From: JAOXRU01 sp965247735
GTDB lineage: Bacteria > Bacteroidota > Bacteroidia > Flavobacteriales > Flavobacteriaceae
Reading direction: 5' to 3'
Length of the DNA: 64,000 bases
Assembly (NCBI GenBank): GCA_965247735.1
Contig: CBDFHN010000002.1
Coordinates: forward strand, 4,774,001-4,838,000
Under the pieces are notes generated by a model. That model saw only the letters and a list, made by a program, of their open reading frames with translations. It had not been told where the DNA came from and did no database searches. The first letter of the stretch is position 1. The number at the start of each line of letters is the position of its first letter. Positions 23,333 to 33,000 of this stretch are shown in pieces. The translations under genes and the position numbers were made by a program.

Positions 23333-23887
23333 ATGGCTGAGACATTAGAGAAAAAGTGGTATGTGGTTAGGGCTGTAAGTGGTCAAGAAAACAAGATTAA
23401 AGGATATATTGAAAACGAAGTAGCTAGAATAAATTATTCTGATTATTTAGATGAAGTTCTTGTTCCTACTGAAAAAGTAATTCAGATAAGGGATGGGAAG
23501 AAAATACAAAAAGAAAAAGTTTACTTTCCTGGATATATTATGGTGAAAGCCAATCTTGGAGGGGAAATGATACATATCATTAGATCAATAACTGGTGTAA
23601 TTGGTTTTCTTGGTGAGGTTAAAGGTGGTGAACCTGTTCCCTTGAGAAAAGCCGAAGTGAATAGAATGTTAGGAAAAGTTGACGAATTAACCGTTAACAC
23701 AGATTCTGGTGTTGCTATTCCTTTTGTGTTAGGAGAAACTGTAAAAGTTATCGATGGTCCTTTTAATGGTTTTAATGGTACTGTAGAAAAAATAAATGAA
23801 GAAAAGCGTAAGCTTGAGGTTATGGTGAAGATTTTCGGAAGAAAAACACCACTAGAGCTGAGTTATATGCAAGTAGAAAAAGTTTAG
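23333..23887 (+). CDS. nusG: Transcription elongation/antitermination factor NusG
   Basis: A 184-residue NusG. The NGN domain begins KWYVVRAVSGQENKIKGYIENE, contains PGYIMVKANLGGEM and TGVIGFLG, and the KOW domain VKVIDGPFNGFNGTVEKINEEKRKL ends the protein. It links RNA polymerase to Rho or the ribosome. An 8-bp hairpin (AAATGTAT/ATACATTT, 23911-23936) follows in the gap before rplK. Confidence 0.97.
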   Translation: MAETLEKKWYVVRAVSGQENKIKGYIENEVARINYSDYLDEVLVPTEKVIQIRDGKKIQKEKVYFPGYIMVKANLGGEMIHIIRSITGVIGFLGEVKGGEPVPLRKAEVNRMLGKVDELTVNTDSGVAIPFVLGETVKVIDGPFNGFNGTVEKINEEKRKLEVMVKIFGRKTPLELSYMQVEKV

Positions 23888-23955
23888 AACGGTTACAATA
23901 GTTATATAAGAAATGTATTGCTTCCACGATACATTTTGGAAATTAAAATTAAACA

Positions 23956-24393
23956 ATGGCAAAAGAAGTAAGTAAAGTAGTTAAGCTACAAGTTAGGGGA
24001 GGTGCAGCGAATCCGTCGCCACCGGTTGGACCCGCTTTAGGTGCTGCCGGTGTTAACATCATGGAGTTCTGTAAGCAGTTTAATGCACGTACACAGGACA
24101 AACAAGGTAAGATTTTACCAGTTGTTATCACGGTATACAAAGATAAGTCTTTTGACTTTCTTGTAAAGACACCGCCAGCGGCAGTTCAGCTTTTAGAAGC
24201 AGCTAAGATTAAAAAAGGTTCTGGTGAACCAAACCGAGTAAAGGTAGGTAGTGTATCTTGGGATCAGTTAAAAGTGATTGCAGAAGGTAAAATGGTAGAT
24301 TTAAATGCATTTACTATTGAATCTGCAGCATCTATGATGGCAGGTACAGCTAGATCTATGGGACTTAAAGTTTCAGGTAAAAAACCTTTTTAA
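23956..24393 (+). CDS. rplK: 50S ribosomal protein uL11
   Basis: A 145-residue uL11, part of the GTPase-associated centre. The proline-rich N-terminal motif GGAANPSPPVGPALGAAGVNIMEFCKQFN and the C-terminal rRNA-binding GTARSMGLKV are standard. It opens the rplK-rplA pair, with rplA starting 19 nt later. Confidence 0.98.
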   Translation: MAKEVSKVVKLQVRGGAANPSPPVGPALGAAGVNIMEFCKQFNARTQDKQGKILPVVITVYKDKSFDFLVKTPPAAVQLLEAAKIKKGSGEPNRVKVGSVSWDQLKVIAEGKMVDLNAFTIESAASMMAGTARSMGLKVSGKKPF

Positions 24394-24412
24394 TTCTTAA
24401 ACGTAATCTAGA

Positions 24413-25105
24413 ATGGCAAAATTAACAAAAAAACAAAAGGAAGCAGTTGCTAAATTGGACAAGAATAAATTGTATTCTGTATCTGATGCAGCCGCTTTGG
24501 TAAAAGAAATAACTAACGTAAAATTTGATGCATCTGTAGATTTAGCAGTTCGTTTAGGGGTTGATCCTAGAAAAGCTAATCAAATGGTAAGAGGGGTAGT
24601 AACACTTCCTCATGGTACTGGAAAAGATGTAAAGGTTTTAGCATTAGTAACACCAGATAAAGAAGCAGAAGCTAAAGAAGCTGGAGCTGATTATGTTGGT
24701 TTAGATGAATATCTTGCAAAAATCAAAGGTGGTTGGACAGATGTTGACGTAATTATAACCATGCCAAGTGTAATGGGGAAATTAGGTCCTTTAGGTAGAG
24801 TTCTTGGTCCAAGAGGTCTTATGCCAAACCCTAAAACTGGTACTGTAACTATGGATATTGCTAAGGCAGTAACTGAAGTTAAAGCTGGTAAAATTGATTT
24901 TAAAGTAGATAAGACTGGAATTGTGCATTCAAGTATCGCGAAAGTTTCTTTCACGGCAGATAAAATTAACGAGAATGCTCAAGAGTTATTGCAAACATTA
25001 ATGAAGTTAAAACCAACGGCATCTAAAGGTACTTATGTAAAAAGTATCTACCTGTCTAGTACTATGAGTCCTAGTATACAGATAGATCCGAAGGAAATGG
25101 CTTAG
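24413..25105 (+). CDS. rplA: 50S ribosomal protein uL1
   Basis: A 230-residue uL1, the L1-stalk protein and in many bacteria the translational repressor of rplKA. Signature GPLGRVLGPRGLMPNPKTGTVT is present. It is followed by rplJ after 18 nt. Confidence 0.98.
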   Translation: MAKLTKKQKEAVAKLDKNKLYSVSDAAALVKEITNVKFDASVDLAVRLGVDPRKANQMVRGVVTLPHGTGKDVKVLALVTPDKEAEAKEAGADYVGLDEYLAKIKGGWTDVDVIITMPSVMGKLGPLGRVLGPRGLMPNPKTGTVTMDIAKAVTEVKAGKIDFKVDKTGIVHSSIAKVSFTADKINENAQELLQTLMKLKPTASKGTYVKSIYLSSTMSPSIQIDPKEMA

Positions 25106-25123
25106 TAGTTAAAATTTTTTATA

Positions 25124-25639
25124 ATGACAAGAGAAGAAAAATTAAGCGTTATTGAAGATTTAACTGCACAGTTAGCGGATAGCGCAAATGTATATTTAGC
25201 AGATATTTCTGGATTGGATGCAGAAGCAACTTCTAATTTAAGAAGAGCTTGTTTTAAAAATGATGTGCAATTAGCAGTTGTTAAAAACACATTGTTAGCT
25301 AAAGCAATGGAAGCTTCTGATAAAGACTTTGCTGATCTTCCATCAGTATTAAAGGGGAATACTTCTTTAATGTTGTCTGAGACAGGGAATGCACCAGCTA
25401 AAGTGATCAAAGATTTTAGAAAAAAATCTGAAAAACCATTATTAAAAGGAGCTTATGTTGCACAAGCTGTTTTTGTTGGGGACGATCAATTAGATACTTT
25501 AGTTAATATTAAATCTAAAGAAGAAGTTATTGGAGATATTATTGGATTATTACAATCTCCAGCCAAGAACGTTATTTCTGCACTTAAATCTGGTGGAAAT
25601 ACACTAACTGGTATACTTAAAACTTTAGGCGACAAATAG
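25124..25639 (+). CDS. rplJ: 50S ribosomal protein uL10
   Basis: A 171-residue uL10, the base of the L7/L12 stalk. The N-terminal MTREEKLSVIEDLTAQLADSANVYLADISGL and the internal AVVKNTLLAKAM are typical. The C-terminal helix that binds bL12 dimers ends the protein. The usual long rplJ leader is absent here; only 18 nt separate it from rplA. Confidence 0.97.
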   Translation: MTREEKLSVIEDLTAQLADSANVYLADISGLDAEATSNLRRACFKNDVQLAVVKNTLLAKAMEASDKDFADLPSVLKGNTSLMLSETGNAPAKVIKDFRKKSEKPLLKGAYVAQAVFVGDDQLDTLVNIKSKEEVIGDIIGLLQSPAKNVISALKSGGNTLTGILKTLGDK

Positions 25640-25692
25640 TACGCACTTAAACAATTATATTTTTAAAAATTTTTATTAAACGATAGAAGAAA

Positions 25693-26067
25693 ATGGCAGA
25701 ATTAAAAGATTTCGCAGAACAATTAGTTAACCTTACAGTAAAAGAAGTTAACGAATTAGCTACAATATTAAAAGATGAGTACGGTATTGAGCCTGCTGCT
25801 GCAGCTGTTGCTGTTGCTGGACCTGGTGCTGGTGCTGGTGAAGCTGCTGAAGAGCAAACTGAATTTGATGTAATCCTTAAAGCAGCTGGTGGTTCTAAAT
25901 TAGCAGTTGTTAAGTTAGTTAAAGAATTAACTGGACTTGGATTAAAAGATGCTAAAGACATCGTAGATAGCGCACCTAAAGCAGTAAAAGAAGGTGTTAC
26001 TAAAGACGAAGCTGAAGGGATCAAAAAATCATTAGAAGAAGCAGGAGCTGAAGTTGAGCTTAAATAA
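25693..26067 (+). CDS. rplL: 50S ribosomal protein bL12
   Basis: A 124-residue bL12: N-terminal dimer domain, an Ala/Gly hinge (AAAAVAVAGPGAGAG) and the factor-binding C-domain with KLAVVKLVKELTGLGLKDAKDIVDSAPK. Followed by a strong hairpin before rpoB. Confidence 0.98.
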   Translation: MAELKDFAEQLVNLTVKEVNELATILKDEYGIEPAAAAVAVAGPGAGAGEAAEEQTEFDVILKAAGGSKLAVVKLVKELTGLGLKDAKDIVDSAPKAVKEGVTKDEAEGIKKSLEEAGAEVELK

Positions 26068-26088
26068 GCTTAGCAACATATAAAACCT

Positions 26089-26132
26089 GGTTTAGGTCTT
26101 AAGAATAACTCTTAAGACCTAAACCCTTTTTG
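26089..26132 (+). terminator. rplL-rpoB intercistronic terminator/attenuator
   Basis: A perfect 15-bp stem (26089-26103 with 26111-26125, GGTTTAGGTCTTAAG) with a 7-nt loop is followed by CTTTTTG. It lies 57 nt before rpoB. Partial termination here would lower rpoBC relative to ribosomal protein mRNA, as the equivalent attenuator does in E. coli. Confidence 0.75.
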
Positions 26133-26188
26133 CGTATATAAAGAAATATACAACTTTTACATTTTTTTAATCAAAATATTGTCCATAG

Positions 26189-29100
26189 ATGTTCAAAAAT
26201 CAGACTGAAAGATTAAACTTCGCATCCGCTAAACATACTCCGGCATATCCGGATTTCTTGGACATTCAGATCAAGTCATTTCAAGATTTTTTTCAACTTG
26301 AAACTAAATCTGATGAAAGAGGGACAGAAGGGTTATACAACACCTTCTTGGAGAATTTTCCAATCACTGATACTCGTAATAACTTTGTATTAGAGTTCTT
26401 AGATTATTTTATTGATCCACCTAGATATTCCATACAAGAGTGTATAGAAAGAGGACTTACACATAGTGTTCCGCTTAAAGCACGTCTTAAATTATACTGT
26501 ACCGATCCTGAACATGAGGATTTTGAAACTATTGTACAAGATGTATATCTTGGTACTATGCCTTATATGACTCCAAGTGGTACTTTTGTGATCAATGGAG
26601 CAGAAAGAGTTGTAGTTTCTCAATTGCATAGATCACCAGGGGTTTTCTTTGGTCAATCTTTTCATGCTAACGGTACTAAATTATATTCTGCAAGAGTAAT
26701 TCCTTTTAAAGGATCTTGGATAGAATTTGCAACAGATATCAATAATGTAATGTATGCATATATTGATAGAAAAAAGAAATTACCGGTAACCACCTTATTT
26801 AGAGCTATTGGGTTTGAAAGTGATAAAGATATCCTAGAGATATTTGACCTTTCCGAAGAAATAAAAGTTTCTAAAGCCGGACTTAAAAAAGTATTAGGTA
26901 GAAAATTAGCAGCGAGAGTTTTAAATACTTGGCATGAAGATTTCGTGGATGAGGATACTGGTGAAGTAGTATCTATTGAAAGAAATGAAATTGTACTAGA
27001 TAGAGATACACTACTTGAAAAAGAGCACATCGAAGAGATTATTAATGCTGATGTGAAAACTATTCTTTTACATAAAGAAACTGCTGATCAAGGTGATTAT
27101 GCAATTATTCACAATACATTACAAAAAGATCCTACCAATTCTGAAAAAGAAGCAGTAGAACATATCTATAGACAATTACGTAATGCTGAGCCGCCAGATG
27201 AAGAAACTGCAAGAGGAATTATTGATAAATTATTCTTCTCAGATCAACGTTATAACTTAGGTGAAGTAGGACGTTATAGAATGAATAAAAAGTTAGGCTT
27301 GAATATCGCTATGGATAAGCAAGTTTTAACTAAAGAAGATATAATCACGATTATTAAGTATTTGATTGAATTGATCAACTCTAAAACAGAGATTGATGAT
27401 ATTGATCACTTATCTAACCGTCGTGTTAAAACTGTAGGGGAACAATTATCTCAACAGTTTGGTGTAGGTCTAGCACGTATGGCTAGAACTATTCGTGAAC
27501 GTATGAATGTACGTGATAATGAGGTTTTTACGCCTATTGACTTGATTAATGCAAAGACATTGTCTTCTGTGATTAATTCATTCTTTGGTACCAACCAGTT
27601 ATCTCAGTTTATGGATCAAACCAATCCACTAGCTGAAATTACACACAAAAGAAGACTATCGGCATTAGGACCTGGTGGACTTTCAAGAGAAAGAGCAGGG
27701 TTTGAGGTACGTGATGTTCACTATACACACTACGGAAGACTTTGTCCTATTGAAACTCCTGAAGGGCCAAACATTGGTTTGATATCTTCATTAGGGGTAT
27801 TCGCGAAAGTGAATTCTATGGGATTCTTAGAAACTCCTTATAGGAAAGTAGAAAATGGTAAAGTAGACGTTAATGAGTTTACATACCTAAGTGCTGAAGA
27901 AGAGGAAGGAATGAAAATTGCGCAAGCAAACATTCCATTGGAAGATGACGGTACTATTATACAAGATAAAGTTATTGCTAGGGAAGAGGGTGATTTTCCA
28001 GTTGTAGATCCTTCAGAGATACAATATACTGATGTTGCCGCTAACCAGATTGCATCTATATCTGCATCTTTAATTCCATTCTTGGAACATGATGATGCCA
28101 ACCGTGCCCTGATGGGATCAAACATGATGCGTCAGGCAGTTCCATTATTAAAACCACAATCTCCAATTGTAGGTACTGGTTTGGAAAGACAAGTTGCTTC
28201 GGATTCAAGAGTATTAATCAATGCTGAGCGTGAAGGTACTGTAGAGTATGTAGATGCTAAGAAAATTACGATTAAGTACGAAAGAACTGATGAAGAAAGA
28301 TTAGTAAGCTTCGGAGATGACTATAAAACTTATAATTTAATTAAGTTTAGAAAAACAAACCAAGGTACATCTATTAACTTAAAGCCAATTGTGCAAAAAG
28401 GAGATAGAGTTCAAAAAGGACAAGTACTTTGTCAAGGTTATGCAACACAAAGTGGAGAACTTGCTTTGGGTAGAAACCTTAAGGTAGCCTTTATGCCTTG
28501 GAAAGGGTATAACTTCGAGGATGCAATTGTTATTTCTGAAGAAGTAGTTAAAGAAGATGTATTTACTTCTATCCATATAGATGAGTATTCTTTAGATGTT
28601 AGAGATACTAAACTAGGAGCAGAAGAATTAACAAATGATATTCCTAACGTTTCTGAAGAAGCTACTAAAGATTTAGATGAAAACGGAATGATTAGAATTG
28701 GTGCCGAGGTTAAACCTGGCGATATTCTTATTGGGAAAATTACACCAAAAGGGGAATCAGATCCAACTCCAGAAGAAAAACTGTTAAGAGCTATCTTTGG
28801 AGATAAAGCAGGAGATGTTAAAGATGCTTCATTAAAAGCTTCACCTTCTTTAAGAGGTGTTGTTATTGATAAAAAATTATTTTCTAGATCTGTAAAAGAC
28901 AAGCGCAAGCGTTCAGAAGATAAAGAACAAGTTGCTAAATTAGAATTAGAGTTTGAAACTAAATTTTCTGCACTTCAGGATGTATTAGTAGAAAAACTAT
29001 TCTCATTAGTAAATGGTAAAACTTCGCAAGGAGTACTTAACGATTTAGGAGAAGAAATTCTTCCAAAAGGAAAGAAGTACACGCTTAAGATGTTAAATTC

Positions 29101-29998
29101 TGTAGATGATTATGCACACTTTGTTGGTGGTAGTTGGACTACAGATAAGCATACCAACGAGCTTATTGATGATTTATTACACAACTATAAGATCAAACTT
29201 AACGATTTACAAGGAGCTTTAAGAAGAGATAAATTCACAATTTCTGTAGGAGATGAATTACCAGCAGGAATTATGAAACTTGCTAAGGTTTACATCGCTA
29301 AGAAACGTAAGCTTAAAGTAGGTGATAAAATGGCGGGACGTCACGGTAACAAGGGTATTGTTGCTCGTATCGTTCGTCGTGAAGATATGCCATTCTTGGA
29401 GGATGGAACACCAGTAGATATCGTATTGAATCCACTAGGGGTACCTTCTCGTATGAACATCGGTCAGATTTATGAAACTGTACTTGGATGGGCTGGATTA
29501 AACTTGGGACGTAAGTATGCGACTCCAATTTTTGATGGTGCAACCTTGGATCAGATCAATGAAATTACGGATGAAGCTGGAGTTCCAAGATTTGGACATA
29601 CACACCTTTATGATGGTGGTACTGGAGAACGTTTTGACCAAGCAGCAACGGTAGGTGTTATCTACATGTTAAAGCTAGGGCATATGGTAGATGATAAGAT
29701 GCATGCACGTTCTATTGGACCATACTCATTAATTACGCAGCAACCACTTGGAGGTAAAGCTCAATTTGGAGGTCAGCGTTTTGGAGAAATGGAAGTTTGG
29801 GCATTGGAAGCATATGGAGCATCTAGTACGTTAAGAGAAATCTTAACAGTAAAATCTGATGATGTTGTCGGAAGAGCTAAAACTTATGAGTCTATCGTTA
29901 AAGGAGAGACTATGCCAGAACCTGGTTTACCAGAATCATTCAATGTATTAATGCACGAACTTAAAGGGTTGGCATTAGACATTAGATTAGAAGCATAA
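26189..29998 (+). CDS. rpoB: RNA polymerase beta subunit
   Basis: A 1,269-residue beta subunit, the usual size for Bacteroidota. The rifampicin pocket region (FFGTNQLSQFMDQTNPLAEITHKRRLSALGPGGLSRERAG), RDVHYTHYGRLCPIETPEGPNIGL, and the C-terminal GDKMAGRHGNKG and GGKAQFGGQRFGEMEVWALEAYGA clamp segments are all present. There is no sign of the rifampicin-type substitutions I can recall at the H, S or D positions. Both neighbours are the expected ones. Confidence 0.99.
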   Translation: MFKNQTERLNFASAKHTPAYPDFLDIQIKSFQDFFQLETKSDERGTEGLYNTFLENFPITDTRNNFVLEFLDYFIDPPRYSIQECIERGLTHSVPLKARLKLYCTDPEHEDFETIVQDVYLGTMPYMTPSGTFVINGAERVVVSQLHRSPGVFFGQSFHANGTKLYSARVIPFKGSWIEFATDINNVMYAYIDRKKKLPVTTLFRAIGFESDKDILEIFDLSEEIKVSKAGLKKVLGRKLAARVLNTWHEDFVDEDTGEVVSIERNEIVLDRDTLLEKEHIEEIINADVKTILLHKETADQGDYAIIHNTLQKDPTNSEKEAVEHIYRQLRNAEPPDEETARGIIDKLFFSDQRYNLGEVGRYRMNKKLGLNIAMDKQVLTKEDIITIIKYLIELINSKTEIDDIDHLSNRRVKTVGEQLSQQFGVGLARMARTIRERMNVRDNEVFTPIDLINAKTLSSVINSFFGTNQLSQFMDQTNPLAEITHKRRLSALGPGGLSRERAGFEVRDVHYTHYGRLCPIETPEGPNIGLISSLGVFAKVNSMGFLETPYRKVENGKVDVNEFTYLSAEEEEGMKIAQANIPLEDDGTIIQDKVIAREEGDFPVVDPSEIQYTDVAANQIASISASLIPFLEHDDANRALMGSNMMRQAVPLLKPQSPIVGTGLERQVASDSRVLINAEREGTVEYVDAKKITIKYERTDEERLVSFGDDYKTYNLIKFRKTNQGTSINLKPIVQKGDRVQKGQVLCQGYATQSGELALGRNLKVAFMPWKGYNFEDAIVISEEVVKEDVFTSIHIDEYSLDVRDTKLGAEELTNDIPNVSEEATKDLDENGMIRIGAEVKPGDILIGKITPKGESDPTPEEKLLRAIFGDKAGDVKDASLKASPSLRGVVIDKKLFSRSVKDKRKRSEDKEQVAKLELEFETKFSALQDVLVEKLFSLVNGKTSQGVLNDLGEEILPKGKKYTLKMLNSVDDYAHFVGGSWTTDKHTNELIDDLLHNYKIKLNDLQGALRRDKFTISVGDELPAGIMKLAKVYIAKKRKLKVGDKMAGRHGNKGIVARIVRREDMPFLEDGTPVDIVLNPLGVPSRMNIGQIYETVLGWAGLNLGRKYATPIFDGATLDQINEITDEAGVPRFGHTHLYDGGTGERFDQAATVGVIYMLKLGHMVDDKMHARSIGPYSLITQQPLGGKAQFGGQRFGEMEVWALEAYGASSTLREILTVKSDDVVGRAKTYESIVKGETMPEPGLPESFNVLMHELKGLALDIRLEA

Positions 29999-30001
29999 AA
30001 C

Positions 30002-30029
30002 AATCAGGAAGTTGAAAGACTTCCTGATT
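30002..30029 (+). other. rpoB-rpoC intercistronic hairpin
   Basis: AATCAGGAAG pairs perfectly with CTTCCTGATT over an 8-nt loop. No T run follows, so it is more likely a processing or stability element than a terminator. Confidence 0.6.
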
Positions 30030-30068
30030 TACTAATATTTACAATTAATTCATTATCACCATACTATT

Positions 30069-33000
30069 ATGGCTAGAGGAAGAGATAGGAATACTGTTAC
30101 GAGATTTAGTAAAATCTCAATTGGTTTGTCATCACCTGAGGCAATCTTGGCAGAGTCAAGAGGAGAAGTTTTAAAACCAGAAACTATTAACTACCGTACG
30201 CACAAACCAGAGCGTGACGGGCTTTTTTGTGAGCGTATTTTTGGTCCTATTAAGGATTACGAATGTGCTTGTGGAAAGTACAAAAGAATACGTTATAAAG
30301 GAATTGTTTGTGACCGATGTGGTGTTGAAGTAACCGAAAAAAAGGTTAGAAGAGATAGAGTAGGACACATTAACTTAGTAGTTCCTGTAGCGCACATTTG
30401 GTATTTCCGTTCTTTACCTAATAAGATAGGATATCTTCTTGGATTACCATCTAAGAAATTGGATATGATTATCTATTATGAGCGTTATGTGGTTATTCAA
30501 CCAGGTATTGCTAAGAATGAAGAAGGAGAGCCTGTTCAGAAAATGGACTTTCTTACTGAAGAAGAGTATTTAAACATATTGGAAGCTATTCCAATCGAAA
30601 ATCAATACTTAGACGAAACAGACCCTAATAAGTTTATCGCTAAAATGGGAGCTGAATGTCTAATAGATTTATTAGCAAGAACAGATTTAGATGTGTTGTC
30701 TTATGAATTAAGACATAAGGCTAATAATGAAACGTCTAAACAACGTAAAACAGAAGCATTAAAAAGACTTCAGGTTGTTGAGGCATTAAGAGATTCTCAA
30801 AAAAATAGAGAGAATAAACCGGAATGGATGATCATGAAGGTTGTTCCAATTATTCCACCAGAATTAAGACCATTAGTTCCTCTTGATGGTGGTCGTTTTG
30901 CGACATCTGATTTAAATGATTTATACAGAAGAGTAATTATTAGAAACAATCGTTTAAAGCGATTGATGGAAATAAAAGCTCCTGAGGTTATTCTTAGAAA
31001 CGAGAAGCGTATGCTTCAAGAATCTGTAGATTCATTATTTGATAATACAAGAAAATCGTCAGCAGTAAAAACGGAATCTAACAGACCATTAAAGTCGTTA
31101 TCAGATTCATTAAAAGGTAAGCAAGGGCGTTTCCGTCAAAACTTACTTGGTAAGCGTGTTGATTATTCTGCACGTTCTGTAATTGTTGTTGGACCAGAAT
31201 TGAAATTGTCAGAATGTGGTCTTCCAAAAGATATGGCTGCTGAATTGTACAAGCCATTCATCATTCGTAAATTAATCGAAAGAGGAATTGTAAAAACAGT
31301 TAAATCTGCAAAGAAAATAATAGATAGAAAAGAGCCAGTAGTATGGGATATTTTAGAAAGTGTTCTTAAAGGACATCCTGTATTACTTAACCGTGCTCCT
31401 ACGCTTCACCGTTTAGGTATTCAGGCATTTCAGCCAAAACTTATAGAAGGTAAGGCGATACAATTACACCCATTGGCATGTACGGCATTTAACGCCGATT
31501 TTGATGGAGATCAAATGGCAGTTCACTTGCCATTAGGACCAGAAGCTATTTTAGAAGCACAGTTATTAATGTTAGCTTCTCAAAATATTCTGAATCCTGC
31601 AAATGGTCAACCAATTACAGTACCTTCTCAGGATATGGTATTGGGTCTGTATTATATGACCAAACTTAGGGTATCTACACCTGAAGAGACTATTATTGGC
31701 CAAGGATTAACATTCTATTCTGCTGAAGAGGTAAATATTGCTTTTAATGAAAAGCGTGTAAACCTTAATGCTGGAATAAAAATTAGAGCAATTGACTTTA
31801 ATGAAGAAGGAGAGCTTGTTCCGCAAATAATAGAAACTACTGTTGGTAGAGTATTATTTAACGAGAAAGTTCCTGCTGCAGCTGGATACATTAACCAAGT
31901 ATTAACTAAAAAGGCTTTAAGAGACATTATTGGTGATGTACTAAAAGTTACTGATGTTCCTACAACTGCAGATTTCCTTGACGAAATTAAAACATTAGGA
32001 TATAGCTTTGCATTTAAAGGTGGATTATCATTCTCATTAGGAGATATTATTATCCCACCGGAAAAACAAAGCATGATTGATAAAGCTAACGGAGAAGTTG
32101 AAGGTATTATGACCAATTATAATATGGGTCTTATTACAAACAACGAACGTTACAATCAGGTAATTGATGTTTGGACAGCTACCAACGCAGAGTTAACTGA
32201 CTTGGCAATGAATCGTATTAGCGAAGATAACCAAGGGTTTAACTCGGTATTTATGATGCTTGACTCAGGAGCAAGGGGATCTAAAGAACAGATTCGTCAG
32301 CTTACAGGTATGCGTGGATTAATGGCAAAACCTAAAAAATCTACCGCTGGTGGTGGAGAAATTATCGAAAACCCGATTCTTTCTAACTTTAAAGAAGGAC
32401 TATCGATCTTAGAATACTTTATCTCTACTCACGGTGCACGTAAGGGACTTGCAGATACGGCCTTGAAAACGGCAGATGCAGGATACTTAACACGTCGTTT
32501 GGTAGATGTTTCTCAAGATGTTATTATCAATACTGAAGACTGTGGTACACTTAGAGGTGTAGAAGTAACAGCATTAAAGAAAAACGATGAAATAGTGGAA
32601 TCTCTTGGAGATAGAATTATTGGACGTATTTCTTTACATGATGTATATGACCCAGTTAGTGATGAAGTCTTAATCAATGCAAATGATGAGATTACAGACG
32701 ATATGGCAAAAAGAGTTAATAACTCTAGTGTTGAGGCTGTAGAAGTACGTTCTGCATTAACTTGTGAAGCTAAACGTGGTATTTGTGGTAAATGTTACGG
32801 TAGAAACCTTGCAACTGGTAAAATGGTGCAAAGAGGAGAAGCTGTTGGTGTTGTTGCCGCGCAATCTATTGGAGAGCCTGGTACACAGTTAACATTAAGA
32901 ACATTCCACGTAGGGGGTATTGCTGGTAACATTTCTGAAGATAATAAGTTAGAAGCTAGATTTAAAGGTAAAGCGGAAATTGAAGATCTTAGACTTGTAA

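Noticed and set aside
23911..23936. Short hairpin between nusG and rplK as an L11/L1 leader binding site
   Set aside because: Only 8 bp and A/T-rich; no resemblance to the rRNA L1 site could be shown by eye.
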